Of a stretch of DNA of 64,000 nucleotides, positions 1 to 8,894 are shown in pieces; positions within the stretch are counted from its first letter, which is position 1; the number at the start of each line of letters is the position of its first letter. The translations under genes were made by a program, and so were the position numbers. The notes beneath the pieces are model-generated. The model saw only the letters and a list, made by a program, of their open reading frames with translations, ran no database searches and had not been told where the DNA came from. This DNA is from Aureimonas psammosilenae (GTDB lineage Bacteria > Pseudomonadota > Alphaproteobacteria > Rhizobiales > Rhizobiaceae): contig NZ_WEZG01000012.1 of NCBI RefSeq assembly GCF_009176975.1, positions 62,001-126,000 of the forward strand. Direction: 5' to 3'.

Positions 1-21
1 CTTGTCCTGCGGCATGGTCAT
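1..21 (-). CDS. Start of an unidentified gene, cut by the window edge
   Basis: An ATG (complement of 19-21) follows a GGGGA ribosome-binding-like sequence and opens a frame reading Met-Thr-Met-Pro-Gln-Asp-Lys to the window edge. It lies about 58 bases downstream of otsA on the same strand, so it could be the next gene of the otsBA operon. Seven codons are too few to identify a product. Confidence 0.3.
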
Positions 22-79
22 CCGTGTGTCCCCTTCGACCCGACTTCGCGCAACGCTCTAGGCCTGCATCGAGCCGCCG

Positions 80-1486
80 TCAAACGCCCTTCCCGCTTGG
101 TGCCGAACCGCTCTTTTCCAAGGCTTCGATGAAGTTGCGACACCACACTGCGGCCGTGTTGGCGAAGACCTTGTCGCGCATCGCGCGCCACCGTTCCTGC
201 CGCTCTTCCAGGGGCATGGCGAGCGCTCGCTCGAGCGCGGCGGCGACGTCGTCGGTGGCGAACGGATTGACGATCAGCGCCTCGGCGAGTTCGGCCCGCG
301 CGCCGGCAAAACGCGACAGGATCAGGACACCGGGATCGGCTTCGTCCTGCGCGGCGATGAACTCCTTGGCGACGAGGTTCATGCCGTCGCGAAGCGGCGT
401 CACCATGCACACGCGCGCGGCGCGATAGATGCCGGCAAGCGCGCGGCGGCTGAGGCCCGTCGTCATGATATGGACCGGCGTCCATTCCAGCGAAGCGAAG
501 CGTCCGTTGATGCGCCCGACGAGCCCTTCGAACTCGCCGCGCAGATCGACATATTCCTCGACCTCCGAACGGGACAAAGGTGCGACCTGCATGAACTGCA
601 CCTTGCCGATGCGGTCGGGATAATCTTCCAGAAGGCGCTCGAAGCCGGTGAAACGCTCGATGATGCCCTTGGAATAATCGAGACGGTCGACGCCGACGAT
701 GGGCAGCGACCCGCCGATGCTGTTGCGCAGCATCGCGGCATTCTCCTCCGCCTCGTCGGAGGCGGCGAACTCGGCGAAGCTTTCGGCGTCGATGCCGATC
801 GGAAAGACCTTGGCCTGGATGTGGCGATCGCCCACCCGCACGTAGTCGTCGGGCTCCTTGTGCCCGTGAAGCTCGTGCTTGCAGAAGTTGGCAAAGTTGC
901 GCCGGTCGTTCTGCGTCTGGAAGCCGACGAGATCATAGGCCAGCATCGCATGGACCATGTCGTTGGCGGCGGGCAGCGCCGCGAACATTTCCGGCGGCGA
1001 AAAGGGGATGTGGAGAAAGAAGCCGAGCCGGCCCCGGAAGCCGAGCTTGCGCAACTCGTCGCCGAGAAAGAAGAAATGGTAGTCGTGGACCCAGACCAGA
1101 TCCTCGTCGGAGATATGCTCCATCAAACGGCGGGCGAACTCGCGATTGACGTCGCGATACATCCGCTCGCTTTCGCGGTCGAAGCGCACGAGATCAAGCC
1201 TGTAATGCAGGAGCGGCCACAAGGAACGGTTGGCGTAGCCGAGATAGAAGCCGGCGACCTGGGGCTCCGTCATGTCGATGGTCACGAGACTGACATCGCC
1301 TTCGACCTCGGTCTTCGCCTCGCTCGTCGTGCCGGCCTCCGAAGTTTCGCCGCTCCAGCCGAACCACAACCCGCCACGACGGCGAAGCGCGTCCGCGAGA
1401 CCGACGGCAAGCCCCCCCGCCTTTCCCTCGTCACTGAGCGGTCCGACGCGGTTCGAGACGACAACGAGGCGGGATTCCCTCTCCAT
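80..1486 (-). CDS. otsA: Trehalose-6-phosphate synthase
   Basis: Cytoplasmic GT20 glycosyltransferase that joins UDP-glucose and glucose-6-phosphate to give trehalose-6-phosphate. The 468-residue product matches the usual OtsA length (about 470). The N-terminal sugar-phosphate loop SNRVGP sits at residues 11-16 and is followed by KAGGLA. WVHDYHF is near residues 132-138, DRLDYSKG at 267-274 carries the Arg and Lys that bind UDP-sugar phosphates, and LRDGMNLVAKEF lies near the C-terminus. I chose the ATG at 1486 because a GGAAGGG ribosome-binding site lies 9 bases upstream; the open frame extends further 5' without family similarity. It follows otsB by 26 bases, so the two are probably co-transcribed. 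Trehalose is a common compatible solute in rhizobia. Confidence 0.95.
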   Translation of the reverse strand: MERESRLVVVSNRVGPLSDEGKAGGLAVGLADALRRRGGLWFGWSGETSEAGTTSEAKTEVEGDVSLVTIDMTEPQVAGFYLGYANRSLWPLLHYRLDLVRFDRESERMYRDVNREFARRLMEHISDEDLVWVHDYHFFFLGDELRKLGFRGRLGFFLHIPFSPPEMFAALPAANDMVHAMLAYDLVGFQTQNDRRNFANFCKHELHGHKEPDDYVRVGDRHIQAKVFPIGIDAESFAEFAASDEAEENAAMLRNSIGGSLPIVGVDRLDYSKGIIERFTGFERLLEDYPDRIGKVQFMQVAPLSRSEVEEYVDLRGEFEGLVGRINGRFASLEWTPVHIMTTGLSRRALAGIYRAARVCMVTPLRDGMNLVAKEFIAAQDEADPGVLILSRFAGARAELAEALIVNPFATDDVAAALERALAMPLEERQERWRAMRDKVFANTAAVWCRNFIEALEKSGSAPSGKGV

Positions 1487-1512
1487 CGGTGTGTTCCCTT
1501 CCTTTTCCTGCA

Positions 1513-2235
1513 TCAGGCCGTGCCCAGCCAGCCGTGGACGGCGGCGACATCCCTCAAGCGAAACTCCGCCGCGCTCGGTGCCTGACCGACCTTGATAGAG
1601 AGACCTCCGGCCTCGCGCACCCATGTCAACGCAAATTCGTCGGTGGTGTCGTCCCCGAGGTAAACGGGCATCCTTTCGGCGAAAGGAGCTTGCGCCATCA
1701 GGTCGGCGACCGCCCGCCCCTTATCCATGCCGGCCGGATGCACTTCCACGATCGCCTGCCCCTTCATCACCAGGAGATCGCCGCGCCCCGCGACAGCCTT
1801 CGCCATCGCCGCCGAGGCGACTTCTTCGAGGTCCGGCGCGGTGCGGTAATGGAGAACGAGCGCCGTCCCCTTGTCTTCCAAGATCAGACGAGGATGGAGG
1901 GCGACCGCCGCCACGAGTTCCTGGCGGACATCCGTCAATGTTTCCGGGCCGGCGAGGAGCCGCGTGGGCGCTTCCGGCGCAGCACGGCGCTCCAACCCGT
2001 GGACACCGGCCGCCGCGAAGCGAAGAGGCGACAGGAAGCGGTCGAGATCGACCACACGCCGACCGCTGACGATGGCAAGCGCGCCGCCAAGTTCCGCGGA
2101 AAGCTCCACGAGCCGGGCCAAAGCCGGCTTCTCGATCGCGACGGCCGCAGGATCGTCCGCGAACGCGACGAGCGTGCCGTCGAAGTCGAGAAACAGGGCA
2201 TGGCGGTCTGTGTCGAGGGCAGGAGGTGCTGTCAT
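1513..2235 (-). CDS. otsB: Trehalose-6-phosphate phosphatase
   Basis: HAD-superfamily phosphatase that removes phosphate from trehalose-6-phosphate, the second step of the OtsAB pathway. The 240-residue protein has the HAD nucleophile motif DFDGT at residues 17-21 and the distal metal-binding motif LGDDTTDE near residue 200. The ATG at 2235 places the nucleophile at the usual distance from the N-terminus; the longer frame to 2361 adds 42 residues with no family similarity. It is the first gene of an otsB-otsA pair. The 107 bases to the divergent gene at 2343 must hold both promoters. Confidence 0.92.
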   Translation of the reverse strand: MTAPPALDTDRHALFLDFDGTLVAFADDPAAVAIEKPALARLVELSAELGGALAIVSGRRVVDLDRFLSPLRFAAAGVHGLERRAAPEAPTRLLAGPETLTDVRQELVAAVALHPRLILEDKGTALVLHYRTAPDLEEVASAAMAKAVAGRGDLLVMKGQAIVEVHPAGMDKGRAVADLMAQAPFAERMPVYLGDDTTDEFALTWVREAGGLSIKVGQAPSAAEFRLRDVAAVHGWLGTA

Positions 2236-2342
2236 GGTCGCAAAGCAGATAGGCGAGGCACGACACGGGCCCACCCCCTTCCCCCGCTTATCCCCGCTTC
2301 CATGCGCCTCACTATGCTCACCCATCGACAAGGAGGGCGCGC

Positions 2343-3041
2343 ATGGGCACGGTGATCGCAATTCAGAAACGGCTCGCCGAACTCGGGCTCGATCCGGGGC
2401 CGGTGGACGGCGTTCGCGGGCGTTTGACGATCCGCGCGATCAGGGAGTTCCAGCAGAGACACGGTCTCTCAGCGGATGGCCTGATCGGGCCGGCGACGCT
2501 TGGGCTGCTGTTTGGAGGCAAGGGCTCAGCGCCGTCAAAGACCGATCTGCCCTGGTACGAGGAAGCCCGTCGGCTGATGGGCACAAAGGAGATCGAAGGG
2601 CGGAACAGCAATCCGAGGATTCTGGACTGGGCCGCCCCTTTGAACCTCGATTACCGCAGCGACGACATTCCGTGGTGCGGCCTCTTCGTTGCGCATTGCA
2701 TCGCGGCCACCCTGCCGGACGAGCCCCTGCCGAACGGCCCTTTGAGCGCGCGCAACTGGCGCCGGTTCGGCCGCGCCTGCGAGCCGACGATGGGCGCGGT
2801 TCTGGTGTTCTGGCGCACCAACAGGCTGCGAAGCCCGAACGGCCATGTCGGCTTCTATGCGGGCGAGGACGAGGCCAGCTTCTACGTGCTCGGCGGCAAT
2901 CAGTCCGACAGCGTCAGCATCGCGAGGCTGAAAAAGGATCGGATACTGGACGTGCGCTTCCCCGCGACCGTCCCCTTCGGCGAGAAGCGGACCGTCAGGT
3001 TCACGCCCTCGACCGATCCGTTCTCCACCAACGAGGCCTGA
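2343..3041 (+). CDS. Peptidoglycan-binding, CHAP/NlpC-P60-like protein (TIGR02594-like)
   Basis: A 232-residue protein in two parts. Residues 1-60 form a PG_binding_1 repeat (AIQKRLAELG, IREFQQRHGL, DGLIGPATL). The rest resembles the TIGR02594 branch of NlpC/P60 or CHAP-type cysteine amidases: DIPWCGLFVAHC carries the likely catalytic Cys and NGHVGFY the likely His. This arrangement is common in phage endolysins and in bacterial wall-associated proteins. No signal peptide is seen, so a non-classical route or a phage-derived origin is possible, although no other phage gene is nearby. A GGAGG site immediately precedes the ATG. The precise substrate is not known. Confidence 0.8.
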   Translation: MGTVIAIQKRLAELGLDPGPVDGVRGRLTIRAIREFQQRHGLSADGLIGPATLGLLFGGKGSAPSKTDLPWYEEARRLMGTKEIEGRNSNPRILDWAAPLNLDYRSDDIPWCGLFVAHCIAATLPDEPLPNGPLSARNWRRFGRACEPTMGAVLVFWRTNRLRSPNGHVGFYAGEDEASFYVLGGNQSDSVSIARLKKDRILDVRFPATVPFGEKRTVRFTPSTDPFSTNEA

Positions 3042-3080
3042 CGGATCGGAACCGGGAGGCGACTCCACGCCTCCCGTTGT

Positions 3081-4103
3081 TCAGCGTTCGAACTCTTCCG
3101 GTGCGAAGCTGTAATGCGTCGAGCAGAACTCGCAGGTCACATCGATCTGGCCATTCTCGACGGAGTCCTGGATTTCCTCGGCCGTGAAGTTCGACAGGAC
3201 CTCCTTGATCCGCTCGCGCGAGCAGGTGCAGTCGTCCAGCATCCGCGTCGCCTCGAAAACACGAACGCCGCGCTCGTGGAACAAGCGGAACAGCAGCCGC
3301 TCGACGCCGACCTCCGGGTCGGTCAGTTCGGACGGATGCACGGTTCCGACGAGCGACTTCACCTCCGTCCAGGCGTCGTCCTCGCCAAGATCGAGAGCAG
3401 CATCCTCGGAGCCTTCCGGCGCATCACCGCCCGGCAGGTCCGGCTGGCGCATGCGGTCGGGGGCTTCGGGCAGGAACTGCGCGATGACGCCGCCGGCGCG
3501 CCAGCCCTGGCTGAAGCCGCCGCCTTCCGCCCGCCTACGGATCGTCGCCACCGCCAGGCGCACCGTGGTCGGGATCTGCTCGGACTGGCGGAAATAGCCT
3601 TCCGCGACCGCTTCCAGGCTCGTGCCGTTCAGTTCCACGATGCCCTGATAGCGCTGGGTATGCTCGCCCTGGTCGACGGTCAGCGCCAGGATGCCGTTGC
3701 CCAGAAGCTCGGCGGAGGACGTCTTCCCCTCCCCCCGCGCCGTGGCCAGACGCTCGGCATCGAAGCGCGCATAGGCGCGCACGCTGGACGGCACCGTCAG
3801 GTCCACCACCAGAAGATCGACGGGGCCGTTCGTCTGCGTTTGCGCGATGAACTTGCCGTTGAACTTCAGCGACGAGCCGAGCAGCGTCGTCAGAACGATC
3901 ATCTCGGCCAGAAGCGATGCGACCTCGGGCGGATAGTCGTGCCGCGCCAGGATGGTGTCGAGCATCGGGCCGAGCTGCACGGCGCGGCCGCGCGAGTCGA
4001 GCCCTTCCACGGTGAAGGGCACCACCGCGTCGTCGCCCGCAAAACCGAACTCGCCGAGATGATGGGGAGAGCCTGCGCCCTCGAATGCTTCGGATTCTGT
4101 CAT
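3081..4103 (-). CDS. hslO: Redox-regulated chaperone Hsp33
   Basis: Cytoplasmic holdase chaperone switched on by oxidation. The 340-residue product has the four-cysteine zinc switch near its C-terminus, CTC followed about 30 residues later by CEFC, the standard CxC...CxxC pattern. The central domain carries the Hsp33 core. I start at the ATG at 4103 (MTESEAFEG); the same frame runs far upstream only because it is open opposite argF. The start lies 5 bases after the argF stop, so it is translated as the last gene of an argD-argF-hslO operon, an arrangement known in other Rhizobiales. Confidence 0.95.
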   Translation of the reverse strand: MTESEAFEGAGSPHHLGEFGFAGDDAVVPFTVEGLDSRGRAVQLGPMLDTILARHDYPPEVASLLAEMIVLTTLLGSSLKFNGKFIAQTQTNGPVDLLVVDLTVPSSVRAYARFDAERLATARGEGKTSSAELLGNGILALTVDQGEHTQRYQGIVELNGTSLEAVAEGYFRQSEQIPTTVRLAVATIRRRAEGGGFSQGWRAGGVIAQFLPEAPDRMRQPDLPGGDAPEGSEDAALDLGEDDAWTEVKSLVGTVHPSELTDPEVGVERLLFRLFHERGVRVFEATRMLDDCTCSRERIKEVLSNFTAEEIQDSVENGQIDVTCEFCSTHYSFAPEEFER

Positions 4104-4108
4104 GCCGC

Positions 4109-5032
4109 TTATGTAGTTGCGCCGAAGCACCATGCCAGGATGGACTTCTGGGCGTGGAGGCGGTTCTCGGCCTCGTCGAACACCACCGATTGCGGCCCGT
4201 CGATGACCTCGTCCGTCACTTCCTCCCCGCGATGGGCGGGAAGGCAGTGCATGAAAAGGGCGTCGGGCTTGGCATGGGCCATCAGGCGCTCGTTCACCTG
4301 ATATGGCGCGAAGACGTTGTGGCCGCGCGCCACGTGTTCCTTGCCCATCGAAATCCAGGTGTCGGTGACGACGCAATCGGCGCCCGCGACGGCCTCGACC
4401 GGGTCGAGCGTGGTGAGGATCGAGCCCCCTTCCCCGCGCGCCCTGGCGATGCGCCCGGCATCGGCTTCCGAGCCTTCCGGCGTCGCGATGCGCAAGGAGA
4501 AGCCGAAGCGGCTCGTCGCCTCGATAAAGGAGTTGAGGACGTTGTTGCCGTCGCCGACCCAGGCGAAGGTGCGGCCCTTCACGGGCCCGCGCTTTTCCTC
4601 GAAGGTCATGATGTCCGCCATGATCTGGCAGGGGTGGGTGTCGTCGGTGAGGCCGTTGATGACGGGCACGGTGGCGAACTCCGCCATTTCCGTCAGGCGG
4701 TCGTGCGCCGTGGTGCGGATCATGATGGCGTCTACGAAGCGCGACAGGACGCGGGCCGTGTCGGCGATGGTCTCCGCACGGCCGAGCTGCATTTCGGAGC
4801 CCGACAGAAACAGGGTCTCGCCACCGAGCTGACGCATGGCGACATCGAAGGACACGCGGGTGCGGGTCGAGGGCTTGTCGAAGATCATCGCCAACATGCG
4901 GCCGGCGAGCGGCTTGTCGCCGGCGCGGCCGAGGCCCTTGCGGCGCGCGGCATCGCTGAGAATGCCGGTGAGGTCGGCTGCAGGCAGCGCGGAGATGTCG
5001 AGGAAATGCCTCGGAAGATCGTTTTGAACCAT
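4109..5032 (-). CDS. argF: Ornithine carbamoyltransferase
   Basis: Makes citrulline from ornithine and carbamoyl phosphate, the sixth step of arginine synthesis. At 307 residues it has normal family length. The carbamoyl-phosphate loop STRTR is at residues 55-59, HPCQ with its acidic neighbours is mid-protein, and [11 protein letters not shown] near the C-terminus carries the Cys-Leu-Pro ornithine-binding motif. It starts at the ATG at 5032, 5 bases after the argD stop. Together with argD this covers two steps of the arginine pathway. Confidence 0.96.
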   Translation of the reverse strand: MVQNDLPRHFLDISALPAADLTGILSDAARRKGLGRAGDKPLAGRMLAMIFDKPSTRTRVSFDVAMRQLGGETLFLSGSEMQLGRAETIADTARVLSRFVDAIMIRTTAHDRLTEMAEFATVPVINGLTDDTHPCQIMADIMTFEEKRGPVKGRTFAWVGDGNNVLNSFIEATSRFGFSLRIATPEGSEADAGRIARARGEGGSILTTLDPVEAVAGADCVVTDTWISMGKEHVARGHNVFAPYQVNERLMAHAKPDALFMHCLPAHRGEEVTDEVIDGPQSVVFDEAENRLHAQKSILAWCFGATT

Positions 5033-5037
5033 CGGAC

Positions 5038-6249
5038 TCAGCCCGCCTTGGCGGTGTTGGATGCGGACATGGCGGCAACGGCGGCTTCCAGCCGCTCCAT
5101 TCCCTCGCGCACTTCGTCGGCCGTGATCACGAGAGGCGGCAGTAGGCGCACGACGTTGTCGCCCGCCGGAACGCCGAGAATGCCGTGACGGCGCATTTCC
5201 GCGATCAGCGCACCGTTCGGCACGACGGCCTTCACGCCGAGAAGCAGACCTTCGCCACGAATCTCGGACACGACATCCGGATAGCGGTCGAGAACGCTCG
5301 CCAGCGCCTGCTTGATTTGAAGCGAGCGGTCGCGCACGTTCTCCAGGAAGCCTTCTTCCAGAACGACATCGAGAACCGCGTTGCCGACCGCCATGGCCAG
5401 CGGATTGCCGCCATAGGTCGTGCCGTGCGAGCCGACCGTCATGCCGGACGCGGCTTCCGCCGTCGCAAGGCAGACGCCGAGCGGAAAGCCGCCGCCGATG
5501 CCCTTGGCGACCGCCATGATGTCCGGCCGGATTTCCGACCATTCATGCGCGAAAAGACGGCCCGACCGGCCCGTGCCGGACTGCACCTCGTCGAGCACGA
5601 GAAGGATGCCCTCGCGGTCGCAGATCTCGCGCAGGCGGCGCATCATTTCGCGCGGCACGACACGGATGCCGCCCTCGCCCTGGATCGGCTCGATCAGAAG
5701 CGCGGCCGTTTCCGGCTTGATGGCGGCGTTCAGCGCCTCCCAATCACCGAACGGCACTTGATCGAAACCTTCGACCTTGGGGCCGAAGCCTTCCAGATAT
5801 TTCGGCTGCCCGCCCGCTGCGATGGTCGCCAGCGTGCGCCCGTGAAAGGCACCGTCGAAGGTGACGATGCGGAACCGCTCGGGGTTGCCCTTGGCGTAAT
5901 GATAGCGGCGCGCGGTCTTGATCGCGCATTCCAGCGCTTCGGCGCCGGAATTGGTGAAGAAGGCCTTGTCGGCGAAAGTCGCCGCCGTCAGCCGCTCGCC
6001 GAGCCTCTGCTGTCCCGGAATCTCGTAGAGGTTGGAAACGTGCCAGAGCTTCTCGGCCTGGCTTTTAAGGGCTTCCACCAGATGCGGGTGGCCGTGGCCG
6101 AGCGAGGACACCGCGACGCCGCCGGCGAAATCCATGTATCGGCGCCCGTCCTCCGCCACCAACCAGACACCCTCGCCTCGCTCGAAACGCACATCTGCCC
6201 GAGCGTAGGTTCCGTAGAGAGGCGACGAGGTTTCGGAGGCCGCGGACAT
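5038..6249 (-). CDS. argD: Acetylornithine aminotransferase
   Basis: PLP-dependent class III aminotransferase that converts N-acetylglutamate semialdehyde to N-acetylornithine; it may also serve in lysine synthesis as DapC. The protein is about 403 residues. [15 protein letters not shown] binds PLP phosphate, [11 protein letters not shown] and [12 protein letters not shown] are family hallmarks, and AVAKGIGGG carries the PLP lysine. A GTG four codons upstream (6261) is an alternative start; neither start has a strong ribosome-binding site. It heads the argD-argF-hslO operon, behind a leader of about 160 bases with a terminator-like hairpin. Confidence 0.94.
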   Translation of the reverse strand: MSAASETSSPLYGTYARADVRFERGEGVWLVAEDGRRYMDFAGGVAVSSLGHGHPHLVEALKSQAEKLWHVSNLYEIPGQQRLGERLTAATFADKAFFTNSGAEALECAIKTARRYHYAKGNPERFRIVTFDGAFHGRTLATIAAGGQPKYLEGFGPKVEGFDQVPFGDWEALNAAIKPETAALLIEPIQGEGGIRVVPREMMRRLREICDREGILLVLDEVQSGTGRSGRLFAHEWSEIRPDIMAVAKGIGGGFPLGVCLATAEAASGMTVGSHGTTYGGNPLAMAVGNAVLDVVLEEGFLENVRDRSLQIKQALASVLDRYPDVVSEIRGEGLLLGVKAVVPNGALIAEMRRHGILGVPAGDNVVRLLPPLVITADEVREGMERLEAAVAAMSASNTAKAG

Positions 6250-6341
6250 TGCAAGACTCACATCGAGGATAAGCGGACATGAAGGCGCCGACGGCGAATG
6301 CCGAACGCCTTCGGGTGGAGCGCCGGCACCGGAAACACCAA

Positions 6342-6363
6342 AAGCCTGCCATCGGGCAGGCTG
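6342..6363 (-). promoter_or_regulatory. Terminator-like hairpin in the argD leader
   Basis: On the minus strand AGCCTGCC, the loop CGAT and GGCAGGCT form a perfect 8-bp stem followed by TTTT. It lies between the predicted argD promoter (6419-6449) and the argD start, so it could act as a transcription attenuator. No convincing leader peptide precedes it. Downstream of it the leader is rich in Arg codons in one frame, but GC-rich DNA produces these by chance. Confidence 0.45.
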
Positions 6364-6418
6364 GAGTCACGGCCGGATATCGCATTCGCACGGGCAGTGT
6401 GCGCCGCACGCGCGCTCG

Positions 6419-6449
6419 TCTATACAACGCGCGAGCTTCGTATTGTCAA
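6419..6449 (-). promoter_or_regulatory. Predicted promoter for argD-argF-hslO
   Basis: On the minus strand a perfect -35 box TTGACA (complement of 6444-6449) is followed after 19 bases by TATAGA (complement of 6419-6424), four of six matches to the -10 consensus. It would start transcription near 6412, giving a leader of roughly 160 bases before argD. The rest of the 470-base gap between argD and gcrA shows no gene I trust. Confidence 0.5.
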
Positions 6450-6567
6450 CGCGAAGCCGCGCGAACACTTCGCGCCACGTTGCAAAACCAGCGTCGTTCG
6501 AACCCGCAAGGCGAGCGACAAGCTGGGGAAAAGCCGATTTGGTGCCTTTCGCGAACCTTGTCTGCTC

Positions 6568-6597
6568 TTGTCACAGAGTCCAGCGATGGGCTAGATT
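6568..6597 (+). promoter_or_regulatory. Possible gcrA promoter region with a GANTC site
   Basis: TTGTCA at 6568-6573 and TAGATT at 6592-6597 are spaced 18 bases apart and could be -35 and -10 boxes about 120 bases before gcrA. A GAGTC (GANTC, the CcrM methylation target) lies between them at 6576-6580. In Caulobacter several cell-cycle promoters respond to GANTC methylation; here a single site could be chance. Confidence 0.25.
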
Positions 6598-6720
6598 TCT
6601 TTATATACTAGATTTCGTGCGGCGGACCCTGGTACAGCAATAGATTTAGTAGCCCTCCGGAACTCCTGCCGAGTGAGGGCGAAAGTTGCTGCGCATGTTC
6701 CGCCTCGATAGGAGCTTTAT

Positions 6721-7278
6721 ATGAGCTGGACCGACGAGCGCGTCGAACTTCTGGCCAAGTTGTGGGGCGAAGGCCTCAGCGCCAGCCAGATCGCGAGCCA
6801 ACTCGGCGGTGTGACGCGCAATGCCGTGATCGGCAAAGTCCATCGCCTCAAGCTGGAAACCCGGCTGAAGATCGCCGGCGTCGCCGAACCCGTGCGGCTT
6901 CCCGTGGTGGAAGTCGTCGAAGTGGAGGAAAGCGTCGAGATCGCGACGGCGCAGATCGTACAGATCCAGACCAGCATGCGCAGCGTCATGCGCGGCGGTG
7001 GAGTTCAGGGAGCGACGGCGTTCAAGATGGAAGAACCGGAAGAGGTCGATCTCAGCCCCGTCGTCGAGATGCCGCGCGGCCCCGGCGAGGTGGTGCCCAT
7101 TTCCCGGAACCTGACGCTGGTCCAGCTCACGGAGCGGACCTGCAAATGGCCGCTCGGCGACCCGCTCTCACCCGACTTCCGCTTCTGCGGCAATCATTCG
7201 GACGAGTCCTCGCCTTATTGCCAGTATCACGCCCGGATCGCCTTTCAGCCGGCTTCCGAGCGCCGCCGCGTGCGCTGA
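6721..7278 (+). CDS. gcrA: Cell-cycle regulator GcrA
   Basis: Alphaproteobacterial transcription factor that binds methylated GANTC DNA and the sigma-70 domain 2 of RNA polymerase. The 185-residue product starts with the diagnostic MSWTDERVELLAKLW helix-turn-helix segment, with TRNAVIGKVHRL as recognition part (residues 36-47), and ends with the conserved cysteine-bearing block RTCKWPLGDP...FCGN...YCQYH. The AGGAG before the ATG is a clear ribosome-binding site. It stands alone, divergent from the arg operon and closed by a strong terminator at 7311-7337. In Caulobacter GcrA alternates with CtrA; the same role is inferred here. Confidence 0.96.
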   Translation: MSWTDERVELLAKLWGEGLSASQIASQLGGVTRNAVIGKVHRLKLETRLKIAGVAEPVRLPVVEVVEVEESVEIATAQIVQIQTSMRSVMRGGGVQGATAFKMEEPEEVDLSPVVEMPRGPGEVVPISRNLTLVQLTERTCKWPLGDPLSPDFRFCGNHSDESSPYCQYHARIAFQPASERRRVR

Positions 7279-7310
7279 AGCGGCATCGACGCCGGATTGG
7301 CGAAAACGAC

Positions 7311-7337
7311 AAAGGCGGCCCGCGAGGCCGCCTTTTT
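7311..7337 (+). terminator. Rho-independent terminator after gcrA
   Basis: AAAGGCGGCC and GGCCGCCTTT form a 10-bp stem with loop CGCGA, continuing into TTTTT. It also faces the end of phoB, so it may stop transcription from both sides. Confidence 0.85.
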
Positions 7338-7391
7338 CATGCGATTGATAAGGTTCCGGCTGCCCCGCCGAGCAGAGGCCGGCCGCTCCCC

Positions 7392-8120
7392 TCAGGCGGG
7401 AACGGACGCGCTCTTGGGCGAGCGGTTCGTCTGGAACGTCTCGTCGAAAGAATAGCCCGCGCCTCGCACCGTGCGGATCGGATCGCGCTCCCGGCCCCGG
7501 TTGATCGCCTTGCGCAGGCGCCCGACATGAACGTCCACCGTGCGCTCGTCCACATAAACGTCGCGTCCCCAGACGCCGTCCAGAAGCTGTTCGCGCGAGA
7601 AGACCCGGCCCGGCGACTGCATCAGGAATTCGAGCAGCCGGAACTCCGTCGGCCCGAGCCGGATCTCGCGGCCGGCGCGATGCACGCGATGCGACTGCCG
7701 GTCGAGCGCGATGTCGCCCGCCGCCAACCGGCCGGAGATGCGCTCCGGCTTGGCGCGTCGCAGCATCGCCCGCACCCGCGCCATCAGTTCGGGCGCGGAG
7801 AAGGGCTTCACCACGTAATCGTCGGCGCCGACCGACAGGCCCCGCACGCGCTCCGATTCCTCGCCGCGCGCCGTCAGCATGATGATCGGCAGGTCCTGCG
7901 TTTCCGGCCTCATGCGGATGCGCCGGCAAAGCTCGACGCCCGAAAGGCCCGGCAGCATCCAGTCGAGGATCAGGAGATCGGGAATCTCCTCCTTCAATCG
8001 GATATCCGCCTCGTCGCCGCGCATCACCGTGTCGACGACATAGCCTTCGCTTTCCAGGTTGTAGCGCAGGAGGATGGACAGAGCTTCCTCGTCCTCCACC
8101 ACCGCGATCCTTGCGGCCAT
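7392..8120 (-). CDS. phoB: Phosphate-regulon response regulator PhoB
   Basis: OmpR-family activator of phosphate-starvation genes. The 242-residue protein has a receiver domain with acidic pocket EDE at residues 9-11, phospho-acceptor D53 in LDWMLPG and the switch lysine in VVKPFS, then a C-terminal winged helix (GPTEFRLLEFL, REQLLDGVWG, RTVDVHVGRLRKAI). It is the last gene of the phosphate operon, immediately after phoU (4-base gap). It should bind the Pho box at 13900-13932 once phosphorylated by PhoR. Confidence 0.96.
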   Translation of the reverse strand: MAARIAVVEDEEALSILLRYNLESEGYVVDTVMRGDEADIRLKEEIPDLLILDWMLPGLSGVELCRRIRMRPETQDLPIIMLTARGEESERVRGLSVGADDYVVKPFSAPELMARVRAMLRRAKPERISGRLAAGDIALDRQSHRVHRAGREIRLGPTEFRLLEFLMQSPGRVFSREQLLDGVWGRDVYVDERTVDVHVGRLRKAINRGRERDPIRTVRGAGYSFDETFQTNRSPKSASVPA

Positions 8121-8124
8121 GCGA

Positions 8125-8868
8125 TCAGGCTCCGATGTCCGAGGCCGGCTTGCCGCCGTTCTCGACAGGCAGCGTCATGGTCGAGGTGCGGTCGTCCTTC
8201 GGACGGTCGATCCCCATCTGCTGGCCCGTCTTGATGTAGTAGATCGTCTCGGCGATGTTGGTGGCGTGGTCGCCGATGCGCTCGATGTTCTTGGCGCTGA
8301 ACAGGAGATGGGTGCAGGCGCTGATATTGCGCGGGTCTTCCATCATGTAGGTCAGGAGTTCGCGGAAGATCGACGTATACATCGCGTCGATTTCCTCGTC
8401 GCGTGCGCGGATCGACTCGGCGCGGCGATGGTCTCGCGTGGCGTAGGAGTCGAGCACGTCCTTAAGCTGTTCCAGCGCGAGGTCCGACAGGTGCTCGATA
8501 CCGCGCACGAGCTGCAACGGCTGCTGATGCTCCGTCACCGCGACGACGCGCTTGGCGATGTTCTTGCCGAGATCGCCGATGCGTTCGAGATCGCTTGAGA
8601 TGCGGATTGCCCCGATGATCTCGCGCAGGTCCTGCGCCATGGGCTGGCGCTTGGCGATGGTCAGGATGGCGCGCTCGTCCAGTTCGCGCTGGGCGGCGTC
8701 GAGAACGGCGTCGTCGGCGATCACCGCGTGAGCGAGGCTCGCATCGCTTCGGGTCAGGGCGTTCACCGCCCGCTCCACCATGCTCTCCGCCTGCCCGCCC
8801 ATCTCGGAGATGCGGCGGACGATGGTCTTCAATTCCTGATCGTAGGACGTTACGATATGCTCGTCCAT
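8125..8868 (-). CDS. phoU: Phosphate signalling protein PhoU
   Basis: Cytoplasmic peripheral protein that links the Pst transporter to PhoR and dampens phosphate uptake. The 247-residue product contains two PhoU three-helix repeats, each with the metal-binding signature: DLERIGDLGKNIAK in the first and NIERIGDHATNIAE in the second. The ATG at 8868 is preceded by GGAGGA. It lies between pstB and phoB, as is usual in rhizobia. Confidence 0.96.
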   Translation of the reverse strand: MDEHIVTSYDQELKTIVRRISEMGGQAESMVERAVNALTRSDASLAHAVIADDAVLDAAQRELDERAILTIAKRQPMAQDLREIIGAIRISSDLERIGDLGKNIAKRVVAVTEHQQPLQLVRGIEHLSDLALEQLKDVLDSYATRDHRRAESIRARDEEIDAMYTSIFRELLTYMMEDPRNISACTHLLFSAKNIERIGDHATNIAETIYYIKTGQQMGIDRPKDDRTSTMTLPVENGGKPASDIGA

Positions 8869-8894
8869 GGTGTCCTCCTCAAGCGGCGCCGCGA

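Noticed and set aside
6576-6580. A GANTC site as proof of CcrM control of gcrA
   Set aside because: A single 4-base-specific site is expected often by chance; without conservation it supports nothing more than a possibility.
6298-6594. A 98-codon frame in the argD-gcrA gap
   Set aside because: It overlaps the predicted arg promoter and leader hairpin, has no ribosome-binding site and no recognisable motif.
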